NCBI RefSeq assembly: GCF_014192415.1
Contig: NZ_JACHXY010000002.1
Coordinates: 682,001 to 746,000 of the forward strand
Reading direction: 5' to 3'
DNA: 64,000 nt
Origin: Microbacterium proteolyticum
GTDB taxonomy: Bacteria; Actinomycetota; Actinomycetes; Actinomycetales; Microbacteriaceae
The stretch's first letter is position 1. Every line of letters begins with the position of its first letter. Shown piece by piece: positions 41,707-53,609 of the stretch. The notes under the pieces are model-generated. The model was not told the DNA's origin. It was given only the letters and a program-made list of their open reading frames with translations, and searched no databases. A program made the position numbers and the translations under genes.

Positions 41707-42585
41707 ATGTGTCCCATGTCCCGGCATCCCTCGGCCACCCGCCCCGGTGCGGCTGACCTGTCGACGTCGACAGAGACGCTCGGCCCGTTTCCCTCCCCCA
41801 TCGACCGCTCGGATCGTTACCGACGGAGTCGCCTCGCGTGGGAGGTCGCGCTCGTCCTCCTGATCAGCGTCGGCCAGTCCGCGATCTACTCGGTCGTGTC
41901 GTTCGTGCGGGCGGCCACGCGCGCACCCATCTCCCAGCAGCAGACGCAGCTGAATCCGTCGCGCAGTGCCGAGCCGTTGTGGGACGCGATCTACCAGTTC
42001 CTCGACATCTTCTTCTCGCTGGCCCTCGTCGCCGTCGCGATCTACCTGCTGTGGGAACCGGCGGGCAACGCCCTGCGGCGCATCGGTCTCGATTTCCGCC
42101 GGTTCGGGTCCGATGTGCTCCGCGGGCTCGCGCTCGTGCTGCTGATCGGCGTCCCCGGCATCGGGGTCTACGCCGTCGGCCGGGCGATCGGCCAAAGCAT
42201 CGCGGTCGTCCCCGCGCCGCTCGACTCGTCGTGGTGGGTGATCGCGCTCCTCGTGCTCGCGGCGCTCCGCGCCGGCCTCACGGAGGAGGTCATCTTCCTC
42301 GGGTACCTGTTCGATCGGCTGCGCCGCCTGGGCTGGTCGTGGACGGGAGTGATCGTGTCGACCGCGCTGCTCCGAGGGAGCTACCACCTGTATCAGGGGT
42401 GGCCGTCGGCGCTCGGCAATGTCGTCATGGGACTGGTGTTCGGCTGGTGCTACAAGCGGTGGGGGCGGGTCATGCCACTGGTCGTGGCGCACACCGTCAT
42501 CGACATCATCGCCTTCGTCGGTTACCCGCTGGCCGCCGCCTGGTGGCCGGGGATCTTCGCCCCGCCCGCGACCCCGGCGTCGTGA
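41707..42585 (+). CDS. CPBP-family intramembrane protein (Abi/CAAX-protease-like)
   Basis: A 292-residue membrane protein with about eight helices. The CPBP core starts near residue 190: RAGLTEEVIFLGYL contains the EE of motif 1, but the usual Arg of EExxxR is absent (EEVIFL). Motif 2 appears as LLRGSYHLYQGW with its His, and AHTVIDIIAF carries motif 3. Family members include Rce1-like proteases and bacteriocin-immunity proteins; the changed motif leaves protease activity uncertain. A Met nine bases later (41716) is an equally good start. Confidence 0.83.
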   Translation: MCPMSRHPSATRPGAADLSTSTETLGPFPSPIDRSDRYRRSRLAWEVALVLLISVGQSAIYSVVSFVRAATRAPISQQQTQLNPSRSAEPLWDAIYQFLDIFFSLALVAVAIYLLWEPAGNALRRIGLDFRRFGSDVLRGLALVLLIGVPGIGVYAVGRAIGQSIAVVPAPLDSSWWVIALLVLAALRAGLTEEVIFLGYLFDRLRRLGWSWTGVIVSTALLRGSYHLYQGWPSALGNVVMGLVFGWCYKRWGRVMPLVVAHTVIDIIAFVGYPLAAAWWPGIFAPPATPAS

Positions 42586-42601
42586 TCGGTCCGGCCGCCC
42601 C

Positions 42602-44332
42602 TTACTGCGAGGGCGCGGACCAGGTCCAGAACGCCGGGGGCACACCGTCGGGCTCGGAGGTGTAGTCCACTCCCCCGACTCCCGCTGCCGAAACCACGGC
42701 ACCCGTGCGTTCGAACAGCGGCACGCCGGCGAATGCGGCGAAGAGCGAGCGGTCGATCTCCTTCGCCTCTGCCAGGATGTCGACCGGATCGGTGTGCACG
42801 GTGAGCTCAGCGAAGAGCTCGTCGGTGTTCAGGCCGTCCACCCCCTCGGCGATGCGATCACGCGCCGACCGGTAGAGACTCTCGTCCTCGCCGACCCACG
42901 CGAGCGTGGCATCCGCGGTGTCGTCCGCCGTGGCTGCACGCACGGCGATGCCCGCACGCGCGCCCATCGACACGAGTCGTGGGAAGACCTGCGACGACAG
43001 CTCATCGGTCGCGTCGTAGGCCACGCGGAGCACGGCGGCGCGATCTCCGAGCGCGTTGCGCGCGGCATCCGCATCGCTGCCCGTGCCGGGCGCTCCGTTG
43101 CCCGCGACGAGGTCGTTGTACAGCTGCCCCGTCGCCGACGACGACAGGAACGACTGCAGCGGCTGCGCGTCGGGACGCATCGGACCGAGCACGTCACGCA
43201 CGATCGAGGAGCGGTCGATGGCCAACGTCATGGCTTGACGCAGATCGGATGCCGTCCCTTCGCCGAATCGCAGGTGCAGGGTCTGGGTCGTGGGCCCGAC
43301 CTGCACCTGGTAGCCCGCGTCGGTGAGCGTCTCACGTTCGGCCACGTCGATCTCGCCGACGTTGGCGATGTCGACGACCCCCGCTTCGAGGGCGGAGAGC
43401 TGCGCCGCCCGGTCGGGGAAGAAGCGCACGCTCAGAGCCTCGAGGCCGGGGAAGTGCGCGCCCTGATAACTGTCGCGTCGGGCGAGGGTCAGCGTGTCTG
43501 CTGTCGACTCCGTCACGGTCCAGGGACCGGCGGAGACGACACTCGCCGGGTCGACGGCCGTGCCGGCCGGCACATCGAAGCCGGTGTTCCACGCCTCGGC
43601 CGCGGCCATCAGCACCGGGTTGGGTGCGGCCGGAGCCTGCGGGTCGCCCTCGGGGACGGTGAGGATCGCCGTGAGCAGATCCTTCACGCTCACGCCCGCG
43701 CGTTCGGCCACGACGTGCACCGGCCGGTCGAGCAGCCACTGCCGGTTCCAGTCCGCGAACGGTTCGTCGTAGGTGAGGGTGAGGGTGTCGTCGGAGCGGT
43801 CGATGCTGGGCCGCGCGGTACGCGCGTTCGGGTCGGCGGGCATCGCGGTGTCGAAGTATCTCGTGCCCGAGACGATCTGACCGGCGTCGTCGTAGGTGGC
43901 GTCGTCGAAGAAATGCGAGGTGACGGCCCAGCCGAACAGCAGGTCGTCGAGGCTCACCGGCGTGCCGTCGGACCAGACGCGATCGTCGAACAGCTCGTAG
44001 CTGACCTTCAGCGGGTCGCCCTGCACGCGGGTGATGCGACCGAAGCCGTCGTTGGGGACCACCTGCAGGTCGCCGTCGAGCGACCCGAGCTTCTCGTCGA
44101 GGAGGGATGCCACGGCCCGGTTGGCGGCGGTGTCTCCCGTAGCGCTGGCGGCGTTGAAGCTGGTGAGCGAGCCGACGACGCCCACGGTCAAGGTGGTGGG
44201 AGCCGCTTCCTGCTCGGTCTCTGGAGCGGGCTCCGGAGCAGAGCACCCGGCGAGGACGATCCCCACGGCGGCGAGGAGTGCTATCGCGCGTCCCGGGCCG
44301 CGTCGTCGGGTCGGTCGAGGTTCCTCTTTCAC
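42602..44332 (-). CDS. Second solute-binding lipoprotein of family 5
   Basis: A 576-residue lipoprotein related to the dppA product (GSLTSFNAASATGDTAANRA, DRVWSDGTPVSLDDL, PVHVVAERAGVS are aligned blocks). The signal peptide ends in the lipobox LAGC with Cys30. I chose GTG at 44332 because it gives a normal lipoprotein signal; a start further upstream would add 26 non-signal residues. It has no permease of its own and probably feeds the neighbouring Dpp system with different peptides. Convergent with the CPBP gene. Confidence 0.88.
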   Translation of the reverse strand: MKEEPRPTRRRGPGRAIALLAAVGIVLAGCSAPEPAPETEQEAAPTTLTVGVVGSLTSFNAASATGDTAANRAVASLLDEKLGSLDGDLQVVPNDGFGRITRVQGDPLKVSYELFDDRVWSDGTPVSLDDLLFGWAVTSHFFDDATYDDAGQIVSGTRYFDTAMPADPNARTARPSIDRSDDTLTLTYDEPFADWNRQWLLDRPVHVVAERAGVSVKDLLTAILTVPEGDPQAPAAPNPVLMAAAEAWNTGFDVPAGTAVDPASVVSAGPWTVTESTADTLTLARRDSYQGAHFPGLEALSVRFFPDRAAQLSALEAGVVDIANVGEIDVAERETLTDAGYQVQVGPTTQTLHLRFGEGTASDLRQAMTLAIDRSSIVRDVLGPMRPDAQPLQSFLSSSATGQLYNDLVAGNGAPGTGSDADAARNALGDRAAVLRVAYDATDELSSQVFPRLVSMGARAGIAVRAATADDTADATLAWVGEDESLYRSARDRIAEGVDGLNTDELFAELTVHTDPVDILAEAKEIDRSLFAAFAGVPLFERTGAVVSAAGVGGVDYTSEPDGVPPAFWTWSAPSQ

Positions 44333-44435
44333 GCCGTGATGCACATCGGGAACCTTACTAAACGCCCGCTGTGCGAATCCGGGGTGGATGGGGGTGCCGA
44401 CGTGCACCACCCACCCCGAGGTGCCCGCGCGCTCG

Positions 44436-44475
44436 ACTTCTCGGCGACCCTCACGAAGGACGGCCGCCGAGAAGT
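44436..44475 (-). terminator. Terminator of the gcvTHP operon
   Basis: ACTTCTCGGCG (44436-44446) and CGCCGAGAAGT (44465-44475) form a perfect 11-bp stem 20 bases beyond the gcvP stop. Confidence 0.7.
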
Positions 44476-44495
44476 GAGTGCGTCAGGTGGACGTG

Positions 44496-47371
<2,876 letters not shown>

Positions 47372-47375
<4 letters not shown>

Positions 47376-47758
47376 GCGGTGAGGTACTCGTAGGCTGCGC
47401 GGTCGAGGAGGTCGCCGGGCAGCTCGCCCTCGACGCGGATCTTGATGAGCCAGCCCCCGGCGAAGGGTTCGGCGTTCACGAGAGAGGGGTCGTCGACCAC
47501 GGCGTCGTTCACCTCGACGACGGTGCCGGTGAGGGGTGCGTAAAGCTCGCCGACCGACTTGGTCGATTCGATCTCGCCGCAGACGTCGCCTGCCGAGACC
47601 GCGGAATCGGCGCCGGGCAGCTCGACGAAGACGACGTCGCCGAGCTTGTCGGCGGCGAAGTCGGTGATGCCGACCGTGGCGATCGTCGCCCCTTCGATCT
47701 CTGCGAGGGCGATCCACTCGTGCTCGGACGTGTAGCTGAGGGCGGTGAGGTCGGTCAT
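47372..47758 (-). CDS. gcvH: Glycine cleavage system H protein
   Basis: A 128-residue lipoyl carrier. The lipoylated Lys is in [12 protein letters not shown] near residue 66. Start [16 protein letters not shown] is canonical. It shuttles the aminomethyl group from P to T protein. Overlaps gcvT and gcvP by 4 bp each, so gcvT-gcvH-gcvP is one mRNA. Confidence 0.97.
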
Positions 47759-49005
47759 GCGTTTCTCCGATAGAAGGGAAGGGCGGTGACGATGGCGGGG
47801 ATGCGGGTTCCGCGCACGTCGATGGTCAGTTCGGTTCCAGGTCCGGATGCCGCGGGGGCGACGAACGCCATCGCGACCGGGTGACCGAGGGTGGGGCTGA
47901 GTGCGCCGCTGGTGATCTCGCCGACGGTGTCGTCGCCGTGCAGCACCGCGTAGCCGGCGCGACCGGCGCGGCGGCCTTCTGAGACGAGCCCTACCAGCAC
48001 GGGCGCATCGGCGGGTCCGGATGAGAGTCCGTCCTTTCCGACGAACGCCTCCTTGTCGACGGCGACGATCCGACCGAGGCCGGCCTGGGCGGGAACGATG
48101 TCGCGTGAGAGCTCGTGGCCGTACAACGGCATGCCCGCTTCGAGCCGCAGGGTGTCGCGCGCGGCGAGGCCGCACGGGACCAGCCCTTTCTCGGCACCCG
48201 CGGCGAGCGCGGCGTCCCACAGGGCACCCGCGTGGGTGGTGGGGACGAGCAGTTCGTAGCCGTCTTCGCCGGTGTATCCGGTTCGGGCGACGAAGAGCGG
48301 CGCTCCCTCGAACGTCCCGTCGGTCCACGCGTAGTAGCCGAGTCCGTCGAGCGCGGTACCGGTGATGTCGACCCCCGGCGTGGAGCTCAGGATGCCGCGC
48401 GCCTCGGGGCCTTGAAGGGCGATGAGGGCGAACTGGTCGGTGACGTCTTCGATGGTCGGGCCCGGGGAGCCTGCGACGACGGCGAAGGAGCGGGTTCCGG
48501 CGGCCTCCGTCGCCGAGCCTGCGGCAGCGTCCGAGGCGGAAGCGCCCTCGCCGGCGTCGGTGGCTGAGCCTGTCGACGCTCCCGACGAGCGACCCCAGGT
48601 CACTTGAGCCGTCTCGAAGGCCGCGGCCACGGCATCCCGGTTTCCGGCGTTGGCGATCACGAGGAAGTGCTGCTCGCCGGTGCGGTACACGATGACGTCG
48701 TCGACGATGCCGCCGCTGGCTGCGAGCACGAGGGAGTACTTGGCCTTGCCGATCTTCATCGTCGACAGGCGGCCCGCGAGCACGTAGTCGAGGAAGCCCG
48801 CGGCGTGAGGGCCCTCGATGGTGAACTCGGCCATGTGCGAGATGTCGAAGAGCCCGGCCGCCCGCCGGACGGCGTGGTGCTCGGCGAGGTCGGAGGTGTA
48901 ACGCACGGGCATGTTCCAGCCACCGAAGTCGGTGAACGAGGCGCCGAGGGCCTCGTGCCGATCGTGCAGCGGCGACGTGCGCGGTGGAGCGGGGGTAGTG
49001 GTCAT
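47755..49005 (-). CDS. gcvT: Aminomethyltransferase (glycine cleavage T protein) with low-complexity insert
   Basis: A 416-residue folate-dependent aminomethyltransferase. [33 protein letters not shown] and [16 protein letters not shown] are standard T-protein blocks. Residues about 138-172 form an insert of Ala, Ser, Gly and Glu absent from typical GcvT (about 370 residues). Its DNA contains two imperfect copies of GTSGCYGAGCCTG (48509-48521 and 48560-48572). The insert is in frame and the downstream domain is intact. First gene behind the glycine riboswitch. Confidence 0.95.
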   Translation of the reverse strand: MTTTPAPPRTSPLHDRHEALGASFTDFGGWNMPVRYTSDLAEHHAVRRAAGLFDISHMAEFTIEGPHAAGFLDYVLAGRLSTMKIGKAKYSLVLAASGGIVDDVIVYRTGEQHFLVIANAGNRDAVAAAFETAQVTWGRSSGASTGSATDAGEGASASDAAAGSATEAAGTRSFAVVAGSPGPTIEDVTDQFALIALQGPEARGILSSTPGVDITGTALDGLGYYAWTDGTFEGAPLFVARTGYTGEDGYELLVPTTHAGALWDAALAAGAEKGLVPCGLAARDTLRLEAGMPLYGHELSRDIVPAQAGLGRIVAVDKEAFVGKDGLSSGPADAPVLVGLVSEGRRAGRAGYAVLHGDDTVGEITSGALSPTLGHPVAMAFVAPAASGPGTELTIDVRGTRIPAIVTALPFYRRNA

Positions 49006-49054
49006 GAGTTCTGCCGTTCGCGATGACGGACAGACGCCGGTCAGCGCCTGGAGA

Positions 49055-49255
49055 ACTCCCCCTCTGTCATGGGCCTGAGAGTTTCGCCCGCGGCGTCGTT
49101 CACGAACGCGGGCTTTCACCGTCGGCGGATCCGGCGCGGTGCACCCGGATCACTTTCCAGAGTGGCCCGATCGACGCGGTACGCGTACCTGAGAGATTGG
49201 CGGGGAGGCTTGCTCCTTCGGTGCCCGGCTGTGTGCGCCGGAGCTCTCCCGCATC
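49055..49255 (-). ncRNA. Tandem glycine riboswitch upstream of gcvT
   Basis: Read on the minus strand: GCGGGAGAGC, GCACCGAAGGAGCAA and AATCTCTCAGGTA form aptamer 1. A linker with CACTCTGGAAAGTG follows, and GACGGTGAAAGC with GAAACTCTCAGGC and GACAGAGGGGGAG form aptamer 2. Two aptamers in series are characteristic of the glycine riboswitch, which turns on glycine degradation. It ends about 50 bases before the gcvT ATG, so the expression platform lies there. The gap 49256-49372 shows nothing else. Confidence 0.95.
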
Positions 49256-49372
49256 GATCATGGGGCCGGTGTGGACTTGTGCGGTCAGCCTACCGGAGCG
49301 GGGTGCGGGGTACAGCCCCGGCCTGAATCCCGACATTGTCATGGCCCTCAGGACGAGCCGCAGCCTCGAGCT

Positions 49373-49867
49373 CTAATACTTGTCGCCGGGCCACACATCC
49401 TCCGGAAGACGAATGCATGGTGAGAAGGAGGTGACGTAGACGTCTCCGTCCACGCGGTCGTATCGAACGACCCAGGCGGAGTGATGAGGACCGATGACGT
49501 CGATGATCGAGTCCTCATCGTCTTCGCGTCGGCTCACCGTCAGATCGTCGAGGTGCCTGACGCGTTGCTCGACTGGATCTAGTACGTTTTCGACCTCGAG
49601 CCCCTGTTGCAACTGAGCGGTCAAGCCCCCCGCCCACTGATAGCCCCCGTCTCGCGAGCACGAGAGGAAAGTCCCTGTTTCCTTCTGCTTCATCATCAGA
49701 AGCTCCTGCGCGGGCAGGGCCTCGGCAATCTCTCGCTCGATCGTCTGCGTGTACTCCTTCGCGTCGGGTAGCGAAAGGTCGGAGTCGACGTTCTCGATAA
49801 TCGGCACGCAGCTGGCAAGAGTAAACACGGCCCCGACGAGGACCAAAAACACTCGAACGATCTTCAA
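49373..49867 (-). CDS. Lipoprotein with two conserved cysteines (cassette 2, gene 3)
   Basis: A 164-residue lipoprotein. Signal peptide MKIVRVFLVLVGAVFTLASC with lipobox LASC (Cys20). Two further Cys (FLSCSRDGG near residue 70, FSPCIRLPED near residue 152) correspond in position to those of the cassette 1 lipoprotein; the rest has diverged. It starts with TTG in a TTGA overlap with the hydrolase stop, with GGAGG seven bases upstream. The fold is unknown to me. Possible roles are an immunity or specificity partner of the hydrolase, or an anchored substrate adaptor. Confidence 0.72.
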   Translation of the reverse strand: MKIVRVFLVLVGAVFTLASCVPIIENVDSDLSLPDAKEYTQTIEREIAEALPAQELLMMKQKETGTFLSCSRDGGYQWAGGLTAQLQQGLEVENVLDPVEQRVRHLDDLTVSRREDDEDSIIDVIGPHHSAWVVRYDRVDGDVYVTSFSPCIRLPEDVWPGDKY

Positions 49868-51591
49868 TCCCGTACCTCCATCACGCTGTTTCTGAAGTCT
49901 TCGCGCGGACGGAAGTTCTCCGGTCGGTCCGAGACAATGAGCTGGTGGTTCTCAAGAGGGCTGAGAGACATGCGCACAGACGGCCCGTGCGGATCGAGAA
50001 ATGGCGCGAGCTCTCCGCCTAAAGGCACGGTGAAATCCCCAGGCCGATCGTAGATGTGAGTCTCGAATCCGGGAGTGACATCGGGGTTCCGCCCGTTCCC
50101 CACCCATCCCACGTCTTGCGCCATTGACAGAAAGTCGGTGTAACTCCAGTGGAAATACGTCGTGGTCGCGTCAGCGGTCCAACCCTGCGGCACCCACGCG
50201 CCGGCGAGGGAATGAACGGCGTCGAAATGGGTGCCAGCGAGCTCCGAACTCGTCACCGCGACGAGGCCCCAGCTGTATCCAGCCCCGATCTGACCCGCTC
50301 TCGAAATCTGTGGATCGCAGCGCATCTCCGCCGAGAACCGGGCCAACGCTTGTCCTGCCGGAACTGACCGAGATTGCGCGTTCGCTTCCACGATGCCGAT
50401 CAGCTGCTCGGCCAGAACGGGACCCTCGTCATCTCCCGGGAAATCAGCACCCTTCCACACGAACGCCACCATTCCGGCATCCTGATCCGCCAGCCACGCA
50501 GGCATCAACTGGGCCCCACCCCCGTAGAAGCTGTCCACCGACGTGAACGTGCCTGGCACGAAGGTCAGCACACGCCGCGTGCCCGGCCCCGGGGTCCCGA
50601 TCATCTCCGCGATCCGATTCTCCTCAGGCTGATAAAGCACGAGCTGCACCTCCCCGGCCACGACGTGACCCAGGTAGTCGCGCTCCGCGAGCAGGCGGTC
50701 GAGAGCGCTCCGGCGCTCTGCCCGCAGAGTCGCCATCGCACCTTCATCGAGCACCGACTCCAGACGCGCGATCTCCCGCTCCACCGTGGGCAGCCTGTCG
50801 CCTGCCACGATGCGGTTCGCTGCGACACGGGCAAGCGGCGGCACGCCTCCGAGGGCCCCCATCACCTCGGGCGCCCCGTCGATCAGCGCCGTCCGCCGCT
50901 CCGGCGGCAGCGCATCCCACCATGCCTTCACCGCACCCGGTGCGGGTGGACGCCGTCGAAGCCTTTCCACCCAGTCGGGGTGATCGGCGAGGATCTGCCT
51001 CATCCGCCCGGCTCCGCCTCGGGCGGTCTCGACCAGCGGCGTGAGCATCGTCTCGACGGCGACCGCTTCGGTGCGCATCTGCCACGTGATCCGCGGCCCG
51101 ATCCGCGGCGACACCGCCCCGGTCGCCGCGAGCGGCAGCGGGGGCGGCTCGGCGATCCCGGAGAGGTCGCGGCACGCATCGTCGATAACAGAGGCGACGT
51201 CAGACTGCAGGCGCACGGTGGCCGATTCGACGTCCGCCTGACCGAACGCCGACCCCTCTGCCCCGAGAGAGGTCGGGACTTCCTCCTCGACCAGGGCTGA
51301 ACGCCTTCTCTCCAGATGCGCGAGCGCATCCGCGAGTTCACCCAGCACCGCACCCACTCGCGCAAATGCCTCACTCGTCTGCCGTTCGCCCGTCGCGAGA
51401 ATGCACATCCTCTCCGTCAGCTCCGCAGCCTCGGGAGCGTCGTAGGTCGTGCCCAGGTCGCGCCACCCCGCGATGATCTCGTCGGCCGCCGGTGCGACCG
51501 CGGCCGTGCGATCGCGCAGGCGGTGCGCGGCGTGCTCCAGCTCGTCAGAACGCTCGAGCAGTGACGGCACATCGAAACGCTGCTCGCTCAA
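49864..51591 (-). CDS. DUF1023-type alpha/beta hydrolase with helical N-terminus (cassette 2, gene 2)
   Basis: A 575-residue paralogue of the cassette 1 hydrolase (572). The helical N-terminus has WRDLGTTYDAPEAAEL. The linker has DHPDWVERLRRRP, AWWDALPPERRTALIDGAP and GALGGVPPLARVAANR, the DUF1023 signature. The hydrolase part has FVPGTFTSVDSFYGGG and a canonical elbow GYSWG with Ser440, one residue from Ser441 of cassette 1, and a late His in PLENHQLIV. I chose a TTG start at 51591: it overlaps the preceding stop (TTGA), has GGAGG six bases upstream, and gives the same length as the paralogue. The open frame upstream runs into the small gene in another frame. Confidence 0.8.
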   Translation of the reverse strand: MSEQRFDVPSLLERSDELEHAAHRLRDRTAAVAPAADEIIAGWRDLGTTYDAPEAAELTERMCILATGERQTSEAFARVGAVLGELADALAHLERRRSALVEEEVPTSLGAEGSAFGQADVESATVRLQSDVASVIDDACRDLSGIAEPPPLPLAATGAVSPRIGPRITWQMRTEAVAVETMLTPLVETARGGAGRMRQILADHPDWVERLRRRPPAPGAVKAWWDALPPERRTALIDGAPEVMGALGGVPPLARVAANRIVAGDRLPTVEREIARLESVLDEGAMATLRAERRSALDRLLAERDYLGHVVAGEVQLVLYQPEENRIAEMIGTPGPGTRRVLTFVPGTFTSVDSFYGGGAQLMPAWLADQDAGMVAFVWKGADFPGDDEGPVLAEQLIGIVEANAQSRSVPAGQALARFSAEMRCDPQISRAGQIGAGYSWGLVAVTSSELAGTHFDAVHSLAGAWVPQGWTADATTTYFHWSYTDFLSMAQDVGWVGNGRNPDVTPGFETHIYDRPGDFTVPLGGELAPFLDPHGPSVRMSLSPLENHQLIVSDRPENFRPREDFRNSVMEVRD

Positions 51592-51926
51592 GAGACCCTC
51601 CAGCGTCCGTGCCCGCGCGAACCGGCGGCGCGACCGGTGTCGACGGCCATCGCGGCGTCCGCGCGGCAGTATTCGATGACCGCGCGCTCGGCAGCCGACA
51701 GAACCGCTCCCCCGTGCTCCGCCAGCGCTGTCGCGCGCTCCACCCAAGGGTCGACCGCTCTGGCGAAGGCGCGAGCGAGATCGGGCGTGAGGGCCACGGC
51801 ATCCCGCACCTCGTCCACGACGAACAGCACGCGGAAAACGGCCTCGGCGAGGGAGTCGAGACGCCGCGCGGTCCGCGACGCCAGGTCGAGGAAGCCGTTC
51901 ACATCGATCGCATATCGGTCAGCCAT
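51588..51926 (-). CDS. Small helical WXG100/PE-like protein with YxxxD signal (cassette 2, gene 1)
   Basis: A 112-residue helical protein, the counterpart of the 115-residue protein at 6759. It has Tyr86-Cys-Arg-Ala-Asp90, which fits the ESX YxxxD/E motif, followed by AAMAVDTGRA as in the paralogue (EMATTTGRI). No signal peptide. First gene of a cassette in which each stop overlaps the next TTG start. Partner or chaperone of the hydrolase is the likely role, by analogy with PE/PPE pairs. Confidence 0.72.
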   Translation of the reverse strand: MADRYAIDVNGFLDLASRTARRLDSLAEAVFRVLFVVDEVRDAVALTPDLARAFARAVDPWVERATALAEHGGAVLSAAERAVIEYCRADAAMAVDTGRAAGSRGHGRWRVS

Positions 51927-51965
51927 GCGGAGACCCTAAGGAAATGCGCTCGGCAGCCTCGAAAA

Positions 51966-51976
51966 TTGTCCACAGG
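51966..51976 (+). promoter_or_regulatory. TTGTCCACAGG motif upstream of cassette 2
   Basis: A DnaA-box-like word 40 bp upstream of the first cassette 2 gene, reading on the opposite strand to that gene. Compare TTATCCACAGG upstream of cassette 1 at 6709. The gap 51927-52126 has no gene. Confidence 0.4.
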
Positions 51977-52126
51977 CCGCGCGGGGTGAACCCCCGGCGC
52001 CTGTTCCCTCGCGTCTGAAACCGTCGGGCGTACCGACATCGCCGGCGCACCCGCCGACCGTCTCAGCTGCGGGCGGCCGAGTCACCGCCCCGCGCCGCGG
52101 ATGACAGGGGCGCCCGACGGTCGAGC

Positions 52127-53302
52127 TCAGCCCCGCGTGCAGCTCCCGGATGCCACCGGCGCCGCCAGCGCGTCGATCTGCGCCATGACCGGCTCGAGCT
52201 CGACCGGCGTCATGGCGTACCCGACGTTGTCGTCGGTGTCGGAACGCGCGAAGACGATCCCGCCGACTTCGCCACCCGTGGTGAGGAGCGGTCCGCCGGA
52301 GTTGCCGGGGCGGACGACCGCGGCGAGGGCGAAGATGTCGCGCGGCGACGAGGAACCGTCGTAGATGTCGGGGACGGGGACCGTGCCCTCCGACAGCACC
52401 TGGGCGCTCCCCGATGTGAACGGCCCGCCGCCGGGGTATCCCTGCACGACGGCCGAGGATCCGACGTCGAGTGTCGAGACGACCGGGAGGGCCGCGGCAT
52501 CCAGACCGTCGACAGCCACCACGGCTATGTCGTCGATGGGGTCGAAGTACACGACGCGTCCCTCGCGGGCGGGGCGACCGGGCAGTTCCACGACCGGGGT
52601 GTCGACACCGGCGACCACATGGGCATTGGTCACGACCCGGTCAGCGGCAACGACGAACCCGGACCCGCTGGATGTCACACCGCACGCGTAAGCGGTTCCC
52701 GATATGCGGGCGACCGACTGCGCCGCCTGCGTCAGAGCCGGATCGTCGAGGGCGACGGCGGGGGCGCTCGGCACGGGGCCGATCTGGATGAGCTGGCCGA
52801 GGCGCGGAATGCCCTCCGCGAAGACCGTTCCGCGAAGCTCCGCGAGAGCGCCGCGTACCGGCGCCGGAGTCAGGTGGTCGATCGTGCGCACCACGGTCGA
52901 GGAACCGAGGGCCGCCGACACGACCGGCAACCCCACGGGGGTCAACGACCCGGCGGCGAACGAGATGGCGAGCGCCGCGGCGGCGACGTTGACCACCCCG
53001 CCGAGGAGGCGTTCAGGCACCCGCAGCTTGATGCGATCGGCACCACGACGGACGAAACCGCCCACGGCGGTGCCGAGACCCGACCCGATGAGCAGGAGCA
53101 GGATGCCGGTCAGGATCATCGCCGGCCCGCGCCAGGATGGAGATGTGACCCACTGCCCCACGAACGGCGTCGCCCAATAGGCAGCGACCGCACCGACGGC
53201 GAGACCGGCGAAGAAGCCGATGGTCGCGAGGAATCCCCTCGACAGGCCCGTGATGAGCGCGATCACCAGAAGGGCGATCAGAACGATGTCGATGACCGGC
53301 AT
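52127..53302 (-). CDS. MarP-like membrane serine protease (CvpA-type membrane domain plus trypsin fold)
   Basis: A 391-residue protein. Four N-terminal helices (residues 1-130) match the CvpA/colicin V production domain. The periplasmic chymotrypsin-like domain begins near residue 195. The catalytic triad is His in TNAHVV, Asp in DPIDDIAVV and Ser in RPGNSGGPL. Two Cys (YACGVT and GSCTRG) are placed as in mycobacterial MarP (Rv3671c), where a disulfide controls activity; MarP is needed for acid and oxidative stress resistance. Confidence 0.92.
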   Translation of the reverse strand: MPVIDIVLIALLVIALITGLSRGFLATIGFFAGLAVGAVAAYWATPFVGQWVTSPSWRGPAMILTGILLLLIGSGLGTAVGGFVRRGADRIKLRVPERLLGGVVNVAAAALAISFAAGSLTPVGLPVVSAALGSSTVVRTIDHLTPAPVRGALAELRGTVFAEGIPRLGQLIQIGPVPSAPAVALDDPALTQAAQSVARISGTAYACGVTSSGSGFVVAADRVVTNAHVVAGVDTPVVELPGRPAREGRVVYFDPIDDIAVVAVDGLDAAALPVVSTLDVGSSAVVQGYPGGGPFTSGSAQVLSEGTVPVPDIYDGSSSPRDIFALAAVVRPGNSGGPLLTTGGEVGGIVFARSDTDDNVGYAMTPVELEPVMAQIDALAAPVASGSCTRG

Positions 53303-53431
53303 CCGACCTCCCCAATCCGACTCTCACGTTAAGCCGCGCGTCTGAGAGAACCCTTTCGACGCGGCCGGGGGTGGTGTGGTCGCGGGCTCGGGCTCCGAGT
53401 CGGGCTGACGCTCGGGTGTGGGGCACGTTTG

Positions 53432-53466
53432 GCGCATCGGGGCGGGCGGATCGCGCCCCGATGCGC
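53432..53466. repeat. Perfect 13-bp inverted repeat in the marP/nrtR intergenic region
   Basis: GCGCATCGGGGCG (53432-53444) and CGCCCCGATGCGC (53454-53466) flank a 9-base loop, with an outer GTTTGG/CCAAAC pair further out. The 307-bp region 53303-53609 holds two divergent promoters and no gene. Just before the NrtR start lies TGACACTAAGATCGACAC, a possible NrtR operator. Confidence 0.6.
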
Positions 53467-53609
53467 AGATCACGCCCCAAACCCGCCTACCTCGCCTCGG
53501 GCCCCCGGCACCCGGCCGTCGCGCGCACCCGTCCCCGCCGCACCCCGCCTGCTCCGATTCGCCCTTCGGGTCGCAATGACACTAAGATCGACACGGAGAT
53601 ATGGTCACC

